A DNA stretch of 64,000 nucleotides, from contig CM074700.1 in NCBI GenBank assembly GCA_037367355.1, positions 3,100,001 to 3,164,000 on the forward strand. Reading direction: 5' to 3'. Of this stretch, positions 33,801 through 45,060 are shown piece by piece. A program made the translations under genes and the position numbers. A model generated the notes under the pieces. It saw only the letters and a list, made by a program, of their open reading frames with translations. It had not been told where the DNA came from and searched no databases. Position 1 is the first letter of the stretch. Each line of letters begins with the position of its first letter. The DNA is from Neoscytalidium dimidiatum. Lineage: Eukaryota > Ascomycota > Dothideomycetes > Botryosphaeriales > Botryosphaeriaceae.

Positions 33801-34372
33801 TATCGCATGGGGTATCTATCGAACAGCCGTGAAAAAAAAAAAAAGGGACATGAATACAGTCCCGTCGTATAGGTCGTCAAAAGAAGAAGAGCCCAGCCGG
33901 ATCGAAGTCAGCCCACGGCAACTGGTATCGAATAAAATCCGAGACCCGCTGGAGCCCAACTCCAAAAACCTGACCATTCAGGCGCGACGGGTATCGTGAA
34001 TGTACCGAGCGGAGGCGGTTCGTTATGGGCAGTCAAATGCCGTTTGGCATTAGCATGAAACCCGCACCAACCCGAGCCAATCCAGCTCAGTCGCTGGCAG
34101 TGGAAATGAAACCTGAAGCAGAAGCAGAGTCCGGATAAGAAACGCGGGCAAAGAGAAACCCAAAGCAGAAATTAGCACCGAACCATCCGGCCCCTCAAGG
34201 AGGAAAAACTGTGAAAATCAAGCGCGGAAAACCAAGACCCAGTGCAGCCAAAAGAGCGACCCAAAACCCGAAGCATCGAAAGAGATAACAAAAAGGAAAA
34301 TTCCGTAAACCCGACTGTCGCCCAGGTCGATCCAAAAGAACGACTTCCCAAGTATTCCAAGGCAGGTACCAT
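30805..34372. other. Long intergenic region between convergent genes
   Basis: About 3.6 kb lies between the polyglutamine gene and the convergent unknown-function gene. It is AT-richer than the flanking coding DNA and contains many T or A runs, including T14 at 31455-31468, A14 at 31540-31553, T16 at 32554-32569, A14 at 33041-33054 and A13 at 33832-33844. A CT run lies at 32250-32273. The longest frame (31644-32222) has no recognisable motif. No gene was called. Confidence 0.5.
32250..32273. repeat. CT dinucleotide microsatellite
   Basis: A short (CT)n run broken once by TTT. Confidence 0.75.
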
Positions 34373-36292
34373 CTACCAGTCCTTTTCGCGGTAGTCGTGG
34401 GTGAACTTCCTCCAGGTCAAGAAGGTGGACGAGTCGCTAGGGACGCTGGCGTCCTTCTTGGCCTCGTCGGACGAGTTCTCCTCTCCCAGCAGGGCGCGCA
34501 TGGCACGCTGGCGCTCGCGGGCGACCAACTCGCCGTTCATGACCATGTCGAAATGGTGCTGGGAGGCGGTCTCTGAGCAGTGGGTGATGGTGGCGTCGCC
34601 GGCGACGGGCGGGACCGTCGAGATCGGGCTGACGACGAAGCCGCAGCGCAGGCGCGGCTTCTCCTGCTCGGCGGGAACCTTGACGGGAGCGACCGGCTTG
34701 GCGGGCGGGCTGGACATGGGGAAGAAGTCGTCCGTGTCCTCGGCCGCCTGGTTCTCCGCGGGAGCTCCGGAGTCCTGGATGAAGGCCAGGATCTGCTCGC
34801 TCACCTGGTCGCCCAGGGACACGAACAGGCCCGTGCCGGGAGAGTCGACGGTGGGAGAGGAGGAAATGTAGATCGGAGTCTCCGGAGACATGCGGGCGCG
34901 CTTGTTGGCCAGCTCGACGTCAATGGGAGCGGGACGCTTCTTGCTGCCACTGCTGTTGGTCTTAGCATTCTGGGCAGCCGGATAGCCGTCGTGCTCGAGG
35001 AAGGGGTCAGTGTGGCGGCGCTGTTCGTGAACGTTCTCGTTAATGGATGAGGTGAGGTCGATGTAACCCTTAGCCGGGTAGTAGTGGAACTGGTTCTGGT
35101 TGTGGTCCTGGCCCTGGTCCTGGTCCTGGTCCTGGTCCTGGTGCGACTGCTCGGTGCTCTCGTACTCGGTGTAGTAAGTCAGCTCATCGCTCTCACTTCC
35201 GTCAATGTAACCGCTGTCGGAGGAGCCAGAGACGTTCTTCTTGGGGAATTTAATGGGCTCCGGGCCGATGTTCTGGATTGCCTCTGTGCGATTGAGCCAG
35301 TCCCGGATGACGGCGGCGGCAGGAGTGTCAAACTCGAAGGTCAGAGGGCTGATAGGGGGAGGCTTGGGCAGGTTCTCCTCAGCGGCCATGATCTTAGCAG
35401 CGGCGACGGAGCAGGTGTCTTCCTTGTCAAAGCTGGGATTGATGGTGCAGGCCTCAACCGGGGCACTGGTGGGGTGAAATCCATCACAGCGGATCTCGTA
35501 CATTGGGTAGACCTCGTTCATCTCCAACCAACCAGCCAGGGCAACGGCATGCTTCTTACCGACAGACATGAGCAGATCGCTGGGATTGAACTCCTTCGAG
35601 AAGTGCTCGTTGAGGCCGAGGACGTCAGAGGTGAGCTGAGACTCATTGAAAGCAATGGCGTCAAGTGCGTTGCGGATGCTGTTGGTCATGGTGGCCTCAG
35701 TCTGACCACCAGCAAACTTGCGGCTCTTCATGAAGATGCTCTTGTTGTGGTCCATCTTCAGCTTGAACAGGCGCTCCTTGCGGACGACGAAATCAAGAGT
35801 AGCGAGCAACTGAGGGTTCATCAAGACCTCCCAGTGATAGAAGAAGTTCTCGAGCAGCTGCAAGTAGGTGAGGTCGTCGGTGCATTGCTGATAAGCAAGG
35901 CCGATGAACACACGGACGGAGTTGGACAGCATAGTGTAGAAGTAGTGAATGTGGATGATGGTGATGTAGAAGAGGCTCTCGAAGGTGTGGAGCTCCTCGA
36001 GATAGAACTCGGTCACACCAGCCTTGTCGGTGTGGTAGACGCAGACCTCCTCGAGGCACAGGGAGAGGAGATGGTTGTGAATGCCAGGAGCGCCGTTGGT
36101 GAGGTCGAAGGTCTCAGACGCCTCCATCTTGTTAAGAATGTGCTGGATCTCACGCGCGGCGGCGTAGATTTGGTCGCGAGCACAGTCAAGAGGCATGCGG
36201 TTGCCCAGGCGGAACTCCTCGGCCTTGGGAGGCTCCTGGAGAGGCTGGAGGAGAACGACGTTGTGGGTGTCGGTGTTATCGGTGAACGCCAT
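34373..36292 (-). CDS. Uncharacterised 639-residue protein, intronless
   Basis: An uninterrupted minus-strand frame runs from the ATG at 36292 to the TAG next to 34373. Residues 1-270 are well mixed and mostly helical, with a Tyr/His/Ile-rich stretch (FYITIIHIHYFYTML) that could be a buried helix. Residues 300-639 look disordered. They include a DQDQDQDQ repeat, a basic KKRPAPIDVELANKRAR stretch that may be a nuclear signal, and acidic Ser-rich segments. The composition is balanced and the C-ending codon preference strong, which supports real coding. The same DNA leaves a 414-codon frame open on the plus strand (35084-36328), best explained as a shadow. No family was recognised. The pyrimidine-rich leader suggests good expression. 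Confidence 0.82.
   Translation of the reverse strand: MAFTDNTDTHNVVLLQPLQEPPKAEEFRLGNRMPLDCARDQIYAAAREIQHILNKMEASETFDLTNGAPGIHNHLLSLCLEEVCVYHTDKAGVTEFYLEELHTFESLFYITIIHIHYFYTMLSNSVRVFIGLAYQQCTDDLTYLQLLENFFYHWEVLMNPQLLATLDFVVRKERLFKLKMDHNKSIFMKSRKFAGGQTEATMTNSIRNALDAIAFNESQLTSDVLGLNEHFSKEFNPSDLLMSVGKKHAVALAGWLEMNEVYPMYEIRCDGFHPTSAPVEACTINPSFDKEDTCSVAAAKIMAAEENLPKPPPISPLTFEFDTPAAAVIRDWLNRTEAIQNIGPEPIKFPKKNVSGSSDSGYIDGSESDELTYYTEYESTEQSHQDQDQDQDQGQDHNQNQFHYYPAKGYIDLTSSINENVHEQRRHTDPFLEHDGYPAAQNAKTNSSGSKKRPAPIDVELANKRARMSPETPIYISSSPTVDSPGTGLFVSLGDQVSEQILAFIQDSGAPAENQAAEDTDDFFPMSSPPAKPVAPVKVPAEQEKPRLRCGFVVSPISTVPPVAGDATITHCSETASQHHFDMVMNGELVARERQRAMRALLGEENSSDEAKKDASVPSDSSTFLTWRKFTHDYREKDW
35098..35143 (-). 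repeat. Hexanucleotide repeat coding for Gln-Asp
   Basis: Tandem GGTCCT units (plus strand) encode repeated Asp-Gln in the unknown-function protein. Confidence 0.8.
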
Positions 36293-37114
36293 GTTGGATG
36301 TTCAATGAGGATGAGCAAGGTGAAGTGAGATTGAATGTGAAGATGATGAAGAGCGAAGCTCAAAGCTGCGCGAGACGAGGAGGGCGCTGATGATTTGAGT
36401 GGGCACCAAATGCGCGAGAAATCTTGCGACCGGTCGTCGGCAGTGAAGAGACGAAGGTGTCGATGAAGAGGAAAAGGAAAGGGAGAGGGTGTGAAGAGAG
36501 GAGGAGAGTTTATGAAGGCATACGACAAGCCCTAAGCCGCTCGCTTGAAAAAAGAAGTGGCGGGGTGTGAACGATTGTTTCTTCGTGTGTGAATGATTTC
36601 TCATGTGAAAATTTTCTTCAAGCCTGGGCGGAGTGTGGCTGGCATCGTGAGGTGAATGTGGTGTTGATGTGATGGGTGAATGAAGGTGAAACCGCAAAAC
36701 GCGGCCGCAGAAAGCAACACCCCAATAATCCCATTATTGCCATGAAGAGTCAGAGTAGCCTTTGGTCTGTATCCTCGAGCATTTCCATCTGTTTTCCTGC
36801 TTCAAGATGCTACGCACCCTCCTGATCGCTCTCAACGAGGACCGGGCATTGGATAAGATCACCCGCAGAATGCATCTCATGTAAAAAAAAAAAAAAAGAA
36901 AAGAAATAGACGACATAGAATTGAGCGCGACTTGGAAGCATTATCTACCTTCGCAATATATCCTTCTATGAACCGTATCTTGCTTTTATACACAGTTAAA
37001 AAAAAAAGAGTGTAAAAAAATGGTAGTCCTGATCAAAAGTGAGGCTGCCGTGGCAGGCCGTCAACGGGCACTCGTAAAACACCAAAAAGAAATAAAGTTT
37101 CAACCGCTCCAAAA
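36293..37114. other. Leader and upstream region of the unknown-function gene, 3' flank of the F-box gene
   Basis: On the minus strand the 250 bases before the ATG at 36292 are rich in CTTC, TCTC and CATC, like leaders of well-expressed fungal genes. An A15 run is at 36883-36897. No gene was seen. Confidence 0.45.
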
Positions 37115-38339
37115 TCATTCCTCATCATCTACGTAAGCAGGATCTACCTCAATCACAGCGGGCATGGGCCCCTGTTCGGGCGAATGGGTGCCGGGCAGTT
37201 CGATGTGCGGTATGTGCCAAGAGTCGTCGTTGAAGCGCTCGACGACATTGTTCGTGAGACCCTTGCAGCCCAGCAGCGATAAGAACTGCGACATGCGTCA
37301 GCCGCGCCAATCAACAGCAATTCAAGAGACGTCCGTGCGAAGAGACGATATAACGTACTTGCAGGCTGGGCAGACCTCCTATATGCTCCACCGTCTCCTG
37401 GTTGACCTCGCCGGCGAGATCGCAGTCAACCAGACCCAGCGCGCGCAGACCGCACTTGCCTTCCCACTCCTCGTCCAGGAATTTCAGTAGCTCGACGCCG
37501 ATGTCGGGACACTTCTTCAGCCAGAGCTCCCTGAGGCCCGGGTTTTTCTTCAGAATCTGGCTGAGCTGCCAGTCACTGATCTCGGCGCCGACCAGCCGCA
37601 GAGTCTCCAGCCGGCTCCATGCGTCCGCGAACTTGTTCCACTCGGTGCCCGTGCCGGCTTCCGGGAGGGCGCGGTACAAGTCCGGCACGCGGTGAGGGCT
37701 CCTGCGGCCGGCGTCGTCCTCCTCGTCGGTCGTGGAGCCCCAGTTGATGATCCAGCGGCGCAAGAAGCCGCGGCCAAAGGGATCTTCGATGCGTAGACAC
37801 AAGGTCCGCAGGTTCTTGAGGCCAGCCAGGGCGTCGGCCACGGGCGGGGTAAGCGTCCAGATGCTGAGCTCCAGGTGGCGCATGGACATGCAATAGCGGT
37901 TCAGAATGGACGAAGTCAGGGCGGTGTGGAAGGCCAACAGCGTGTGAGGGCGGAGCTCCGACGCCTGCGGGATGACATGTGCAACGGTACACCCTTCATC
38001 GAAGAGGGCAGATGCGCTGGACGAGCTGGAGCCAGAGCTGGAGCCGGACGAAGGGATGGATCCGACGCTGCTGTTGAGGCTTCTGGTGCTACGGGAGTAC
38101 GGAGATGCAGTTGGACTTGTGCTTGAGAGCTGACTGATCAAGGAGGACACGCGCGAGGGATAGATGCCCAGAGACAGGGTTTGCAAACTCGAAGAAGCAA
38201 GAATGTGTGCGGACCGGCTGGCAAGAGAAAAGGCGAGGAGAGAGCGGATGGGCAGGAAGCTTAGAATATGGAGCAGCAGCTCGGAGGGCAGCGAGGTGAG
38301 ATGCGCCATGGTGGAAGGTGCTACAGCAGCAAAGTCCAA
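37115..38339 (-). CDS. F-box protein with leucine-rich-repeat-like region
   Basis: Exons 38339-37359 and 37285-37115 (minus) give 383 residues, joined by a 73-base GTACGT...GCAG intron. The F-box is at about residues 14-50 (LTSLPSELLLHILSFLPIRSLL, then a second helix). A Ser-rich spacer follows (about 70-112). From residue 130 on, leucine-patterned segments (LRTLCLRIED, LETLRLVGAEISD, LRELWLKKCPDIG, LRALGLVDCDLAG, LQFLSLLGCKGLTN) look like irregular LRR units. F-box proteins bind Skp1 and recruit substrates to SCF ubiquitin ligases; the substrate here is unknown. The acidic tail ends DPAYVDDEE. An in-frame ATG at 38309 starts closer to the F-box and is an equally possible start. Confidence 0.88.
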
Positions 38340-41300
38340 TTCTCGTCGACGTGGGGAAATTTATTGCGAAGGGCCTTGAGGCTGATCGCTAAGGCTGAGG
38401 AGGCTGAGGCTCGTCAGGCGGGATGGGTCGGCTCGTGTCGGTGAGTGAGCCCTATTGCTGAGTGAGGTTGACTCGTTGCTGGATGCGGAAGGATTTCTGA
38501 GGAGAGCATCAGCCCGGGTTCCGCGCCATCACGGTGTCCACCAGGCTTTATCTCTGCCTGCTGGAGGCGTGGCCAGGCGCGGATCCCAGCATGGCACCCT
38601 GGTGGATGGCGTAGTGCGCGAATGGGCAGAGGGCGGCTGGCGAGGAGGGCTCTGGATCTGGCAAATGACTGCAAACGTACCTGCGGTGGCTCGGAAGGGC
38701 TCGCGATGCATAGCTGGAGCTGCACCATGCCGCGCGGACGAGCCACCATCGCGCTTCTTAAAGTCGCAGTTTTTATCGTGCGCGAAAACGCCAGGCTGCA
38801 CCGCGCTCCCACGAGCGCGTCTCAGCTGCACCAGAAAGGGTTGCCGGCGTTGCTTTTGTCGAAACGCGGCCTATGGCAGCAGTCGAGGCGCGGTGACGTC
38901 TGGCCGCCACTGCGGCCGCGGGCAGGCCAGGCACATTGTCACTTGCTGCTGAAACAGTGCCTCATATGCCCAACGCTGTGCTCCTGATCTGGGGCGCATC
39001 AACACCAGTGGCCGGTCGACGGCGCCCGGGAGGCAAAATGCGGTTGTGGATGACGCTGGTGGCACGTAAATGACCTGGGAGCCAGATGTCAGCAGGCCAC
39101 AAGTCGATGAAACCGTCAGCACCCAAGATGCCCTGCGATCGAGGGCTAGATTTGGCGTGCCGGCGCCTGCAGGTCATCCTCAAGCCGAACACCGCCATGT
39201 CTGACCTGTTTCTCGCCGCGGCGGGCCTGAGGCTGCACAGCAGCGGCCGACATGCCGCATTGTGAGGTGGCTGCGTTCACGCGGGATGCTTGGCTGTCGC
39301 AGCGACTTTCTATCGACGCAGGGGTGAGCGTTCGCGGCCGATGTGACACGGCGAGCTGCAGCGCGCGCTCATCTATAAGGTCGCTGCGCCTCGGAACGGG
39401 CTACACGTTGACTTCTTTTTGTCCTTCCTGCTGCTGTTGCTGCCGCTGCCGCCGCTGCCACCGCCGCCGCCGCGTCCGCACTGACAGCGCACCGCGCGCC
39501 CTGCGCCTGCGCTCGCGAGCCGAAATCGACTGGCTCCCACCATGACGGCTGGCGCTGCTGTCAGGCTGCTTTTCGGTTGGCGGCGAAGCTGCGAGGCTGC
39601 TCGCCCGCGGCCACAGGGTCACACATCCTCGATCCGGATTCGGAAAGACCACGTGAAGGAGCCGGTTTCGACCCGAGGGTGCTGCGAACTTGCGAAGGCG
39701 CAGATGGGCGGACCCGTGTCCGCGTCGAAGCGGTCTCTATGATGGCGCCAGCAGGAGCACGACTGGCCTGACTGGCGGCAACGTGTCCTCGCGCGGTCGC
39801 TGCCTGGCGTGCTGCCTGGCGCACTGCCATGGGAGCCCGCGGACCTCCCTTTCGCCAGTCGAATTCCCATGAGCCGGGCGTGATGGAGTGGCATCCTTGC
39901 GCGCTGGGACCACGGCACCACGGGCACGGCATCACGGACACGGCATCTTCGGCAACTTGGGCGTCTTGGAGCGCCGCCACAGCCCGCTAGCTGACTGACG
40001 GCTGCGGCGCCCGGGTGATGTTCGGGCGGAAATCGAGGGCAAGGGGCGGGATTCCGCTATGTCCGCTAGCCGCCGTCGCACTGAATTCCGCGCCGCCAAC
40101 GAGCACGTGCTCCCGTTCCAGCTCCGACCTCAGTTTCCTTCTATTTCCTGCATCTTATTCCCTGCCGCCCCGACCTTTCTGGCCATGATGGCGAGGCAGG
40201 CCAGCCTGCCACCGGCTCGAGCCTGGGCGCAGAGAAAATCAGGGCTGCCAGCGAAAAACCACGCGTTCTGTCTGGGATCCTGGGTGCTACTGCTATCGAC
40301 TTATCTCCACACAACTATTGCCCGAGCCTCATCTGGCCTTGCATTTCCCCGGCGACGGTCTATTTCTCCGATGCTTGGAGCATGCCACCGTAACACCACG
40401 AGCGCGCCTCCTTATTGAAAGGATGAGCCTGCCGCCTGATCCAGCCGCCACTGTGTCAGAGCGTAGCAACGCAAGAGATGGTGGTGCTCGTGGTGGCCCT
40501 GGCGGCCAACAACGGCGAGTCGGCGGGGTTCCGTGCTGGATGCTGTGTCCGGTCTTTGCGGCTGCGTTTGCGTGGCTCCAGACGCCGGAAAACATCCTGA
40601 AGCAAGCTTCACCCCACCACACGATCGAAGGGTCCTCTCTCGTCCGTGGCGCCGCCGCAGCGTCACCAGGGCTGCCCATGACTAGGGAACGAAGTGCAAT
40701 GATTGCGGCGAGAAGCCACCAGAGATCCTGCGCCATCCAGCGTACCAGAAGCGGCGGCGTTTAACCTTCTTCACGACACGAGCGCGATCGGGAACTGAGC
40801 GCTCGCTTGCCAAAGCAGCGGACAGCAAAGCCTGTCTCACTTCCATCAAACTGCAGGCAGACGAACGGACGTGAGGCCCTCCTTCACGGCCCCCTCCCCT
40901 CGCCGTGACCCCCACTCAGGAGCCCCTCGTTCTTGACCCCTCGTCCCGTCACCGCCACGTACCACCCTGCCACTTGTTTGAGGGGGGTGTTGGGAACGCC
41001 ATGCTTCGAGATCCCCGTTGACCACGTTTTACCATCTGCACAACAGACTTCGGCGTCCCGTCCTCCGTCCATCCCGCGCCGACGCGACCACGCGGTTGGA
41101 AACCCTGCGCGCTAGCTCTCAAAGGGAGGAAGACACCACGGCGGACTGGATGCCAGATCTGTTCGCCATGGGGAGATTTTGACCGCCTATGCGGTTGCAT
41201 CGAAAGGACAACAGACGCGGCGCCAGTACATGCCCTTAGCATTAGCGCAAGGCCGCCCTCTTGAGTCGTGGATGAGTAGTAGCTCATGTTGGTGTTCGTT

Positions 41301-41500
41301 CTGCGGTGCAAACTCGCCAACTTTCCCCTTCAATTACATCGATTGGCCGATGCCGCTGACTGTCGTGAAGCGAGAAACAATAGTGAGAGCGCGTGGTGAG
41401 CATCGGGCTCGTATCAATGATCGGCGCATACGATTCATTTTGGCGAAAGGGTGAGCGCGTTCTCGACCATGGTGCTAGAGAGTCATTGTACACCCGATAG
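38340..41500. other. Gene-poor region, first part
   Basis: No supported gene. The DNA is GC-rich and leaves frames of 100-165 codons open on both strands (for example 38455-38952, and 39561-39980 on the minus strand), but these overlap each other, change strand freely and contain no recognised motif. Short GCC/CTG runs occur at about 39420-39475. Confidence 0.5.
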
Positions 41501-42166
41501 CAGCATAGGTAGTATTGTCACCAACGCGTATTTCGCGTGCTACCATCGCGATCGCGACGCATGACGACAACAATCGGAGGGGGAGGGGAAAAAAAAAAAG
41601 AGAGAAGGGCCATGAGGTAAACAGAAAGAATTTCCCGGGTCTAACCGGGGGTGGCAGGAGGGGTCGGGCAACGAAATAAGGGAATGAAAAAGGCTTTTCT
41701 GCACCGTTCGTTTGACAGAACGGGCGGCGCCTGTGTACATAAGTCAGAAACCCTGTTGCCGCTCATTGCATCACGACCCTCCCGTCTCGCCGTTGCTTGC
41801 CTTTGCTCCCCTCGCGCCGCGCCTTGCTCCATTTTAGCTTCCGCCTATCGTTTTCCGCAAGATCGACGGCAATCGACCGGTATCCTGAGTCGTCGTGTCG
41901 GCATTATCCATGCCGCAAACCTTCTTTCTCGCGTCAACAACGTGCTCCTCTCGCTAAATGTCAACGGCGCGGGCCAAGACGCCACGACTGAGAGACGACC
42001 ATGACACGCAGAAGGGGGGAAAAAAGAAAAGAGAGAAAAAAAATTGTCATCGAGAGATGCGCCGTTGCCGTGAACAAGCGACAACCCGCGCAAAAGTCCA
42101 CGACGGACGCGAGTAGTATGTTCAACATGATCTCTCAGGCTCGCTTGAATAACGCTAGTGCGCCGT

Positions 42167-42209
<43 letters not shown>

Positions 42210-42237
42210 AGAAAGAGAGAGATAGAAAGAGAGAGAG
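42167..42237. repeat. Compound TA/GA microsatellite
   Basis: (TA)10 runs directly into (GA)n with GATAGAAA interruptions. Confidence 0.9.
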
Positions 42238-42340
42238 GACCGAACATGGAAAAGGCAAAATAAAAAAAGGTCCACGCGAAAGCCTAAAAGAGTAAAAACT
42301 CTTGGAAGTGAGCCACCCTAAAAAGGTTACCCGGCCACTC

Positions 42341-42368
42341 GGCCACGGCCACGGCCACGGCCACGGCC
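42341..42368. repeat. GGCCAC hexanucleotide repeat
   Basis: About four and a half tandem GGCCAC units. Confidence 0.85.
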
Positions 42369-45009
42369 GCTACGTACCCCGGGAGGGGAGGGGTGCCACG
42401 CTCGGCTTTGCTGCCGCTTACCGCCTCACCCATCATTCCCGCCGTGGCGCCCAGAGCTTCCAAATACCCTTCTTCAGGCGCCTGCGCGCCGGTGCAACCC
42501 AGGCCATACAGCAGTTGCCTGTGGCAGCAGTAGCAGGTTGGTGAAGCGAAAGGAGAGCGCAAAGAACGTCACGAGATCAATGCGCGATCGTAAAAAATCG
42601 GCCATTGCTCCCTCCCTATCTCGAGCATCTATGTAAGATCGATGTGTTGGTGTGTCAGTAGTCAGTGCTGGCTGCCGAAAGAAGCGCAGGAAATGCCGCA
42701 CAGACCTGTCGTATCTACGACTGCTTCCCGGGCGGTGTTATTCTACGTGATGGCTAGATCTCTCATCTCAAACTCGCAGCATACGGCAGCACCCCAGTCG
42801 CAAGGTATGTGCCCTGTGTGCTCTCTGTATGCTCGCGTAATATGCCCAAGTTCATCCACCCCGTGAAAAAGGAATGTTGGAAAAATGAAAGGTGGCGGAG
42901 ACAAGCGGTGGCTATTGAGGTCCTTGCACCCGCACACTACCTCAGTGCGACCCTCTGGTTGGCCCCCACCTGTCAGTAGCGCAACCAAATCACCAGCAAC
43001 AGCTAGATATCTCAACAGTTCACCCGAAATGCCTGACAGCTAGCTCCGCCTTGCCTGACGACGAGCTGACTCCAGCAATCCCGCATGCGCCGCGCCGGTC
43101 CCAGAAAACCGGCGGCCGTCTAGGCATCTCCCGTCCCTTGGGGCTGATTGACGCGCAACCCCAACGCCACCCCGTTCCTTGGTCCTTCCAGAAAAACTGT
43201 GTTCCCGTTCGTATGAGTAAAGTGGCTTCAATCTCATCTCAACGCTATCTGCCGGGAGTCGTGAACCGCCTGGACCAGCCGAAAGCCATCTGCCGTACCG
43301 TGTCCGTCGAGCGGTAGCAGTGGATGGCGCCAGCGGTAGCGGCACTAGGCAGGATGGGGCTTTTGCAACATCCCACCTTTCATTGCCCTGGGCGTGGTGG
43401 GCGTGCTGGCTTGCATCTCTCAATCAACGGCCTCTTCCCCTGCAGGAAATTGGGTGACCAAGCGTGTGCAACTGGCAGAGTAGCATGTGGAAATGAAATG
43501 CGTACGATATGTGGCTCGGACAAGGAGGAGAAAGGTGACCGACGAAAGCCAAAACGACGGCTGCAAAAATCCGTGGAAAGCAGCCAATCGTGATGCGAGG
43601 GTGACAGATACGGTCGGAGTAGAACTCGCTCTGTATCGATATAGTAACGAGAAAATGCTCTGTTCCATGACACACCGTACTCTGCGACGTTCCAGAATGT
43701 CGCTGGCGAGTGAAAGTGATGATGCAAGAAATCCTTGCTCCTGATCCCTGGGCTGTGGAAGTGCCTGCTCCCGCGCGGCGACAAGGGGCCCCCGGGAAAA
43801 AGAAAAAAAATGGCAGGGAAGGGCGAGCCCCTGCTCAACCACAGACGATGTCCACTTCTCTTTTTCTGGCGCTGCTCGACGCTATGACATAGGCGAGCGC
43901 AAACCTTAATTGGCTGTTGACATGAATCGGCCGGGCTGGCGGGAGCATCCATCCCCTTGTGGCTCTGCGTGGCACGCTTCTGCGCGTCAATTTTCTGCCC
44001 TTCGCACCCCTACCCTACTCGCCTCGCGGCAGAGCAGCCGTTGGTCTGATGCTTCCTTTGCTGCGGGCACGAGGGCCGGGTATCCTTAGGCGCAGCATAG
44101 TTGCGAGGACCATGAGTCGTGAGGTGCTTTCAAAAACGTCACCGCACTGGGCTGCCCGCCAGACAGAGCGAAGAAGGCCGGTGGGGCTCGCCCTGCATCT
44201 GTCAGTGCACGCGTCCGGACTCCTAACTCCACACAAACGCATCCTGTCAGACGACGATCGCGCGCGCGCGCTGGCGCTGGAAAGACCCCACCCGCCAAGG
44301 CCCGCTCGCAAAACGCACACGGACCAGGAAGGCGGGCAAAGGAGACGATTCCGACGACGGCGACGCCTCTGGAACCCTCCGCTGCAACGGGACCAGCACG
44401 CCCACGGCCGGCTCCCTGCTGCCACCCTGCCGCCCCGAGAGAGCGCGCCCAACTAGCCGACCGGCAGATTGACCTGCTAGCGTGCGCCGCCTCGTGGCGA
44501 GTCAAGGAACGTCCGTCGGCGTGGGTGCGGGCTAGGCAAGCGTTGGACCCAGGGAACGCAAAACAAAGTTTAGACGGGGCGGTTCTGGCACGTGGGAGAA
44601 GCAAGTAAGAGTCGTAGAGCAGTTTGCGCCAACGAGCCGCCGGCAGCCAGGCAGGCGCCGCGCGCGGATATCGGCCTCAAAACGGCCGCAGCCTCCGTGC
44701 CCAGGCAGAGGATGATGCGCAGCTAGCGTGCCGTCGCCCGCCAGACGGCCAAACGCACGCCGCCTTCTGAAGGCTTCGAGAATCTGGATCGTGCGCCCAC
44801 CGCAAGCCCAGCTGAACCTATGGGATGCGACGAGACGAGGGGTGGAGGCGAGCGGGCTGGCTCCTGCGCTGTGGCTCCGCTGGCCGCGCGCACACGACCG
44901 TTTCGACGCCCCCGACAGTCCAAGGGACCCTCTGTGCCTCCGCGCCTCTGCAGCGAGCTCGGCAGGTGGAGATGGGGCCGGGCACGTCCAACTACGGACG
45001 GCACTGCGT

Positions 45010-45060
45010 CGTCACATTGTCGTTGTCGCTGTCGTTGTTGTCGTCGTTGTCGTTGCTGTC
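45010..45060. repeat. GTC/GTT trinucleotide-like repeat
   Basis: Degenerate tandem GTCGTT and GTCGCT units, followed by a (GCC)n run at 45070-45098. Confidence 0.7.
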
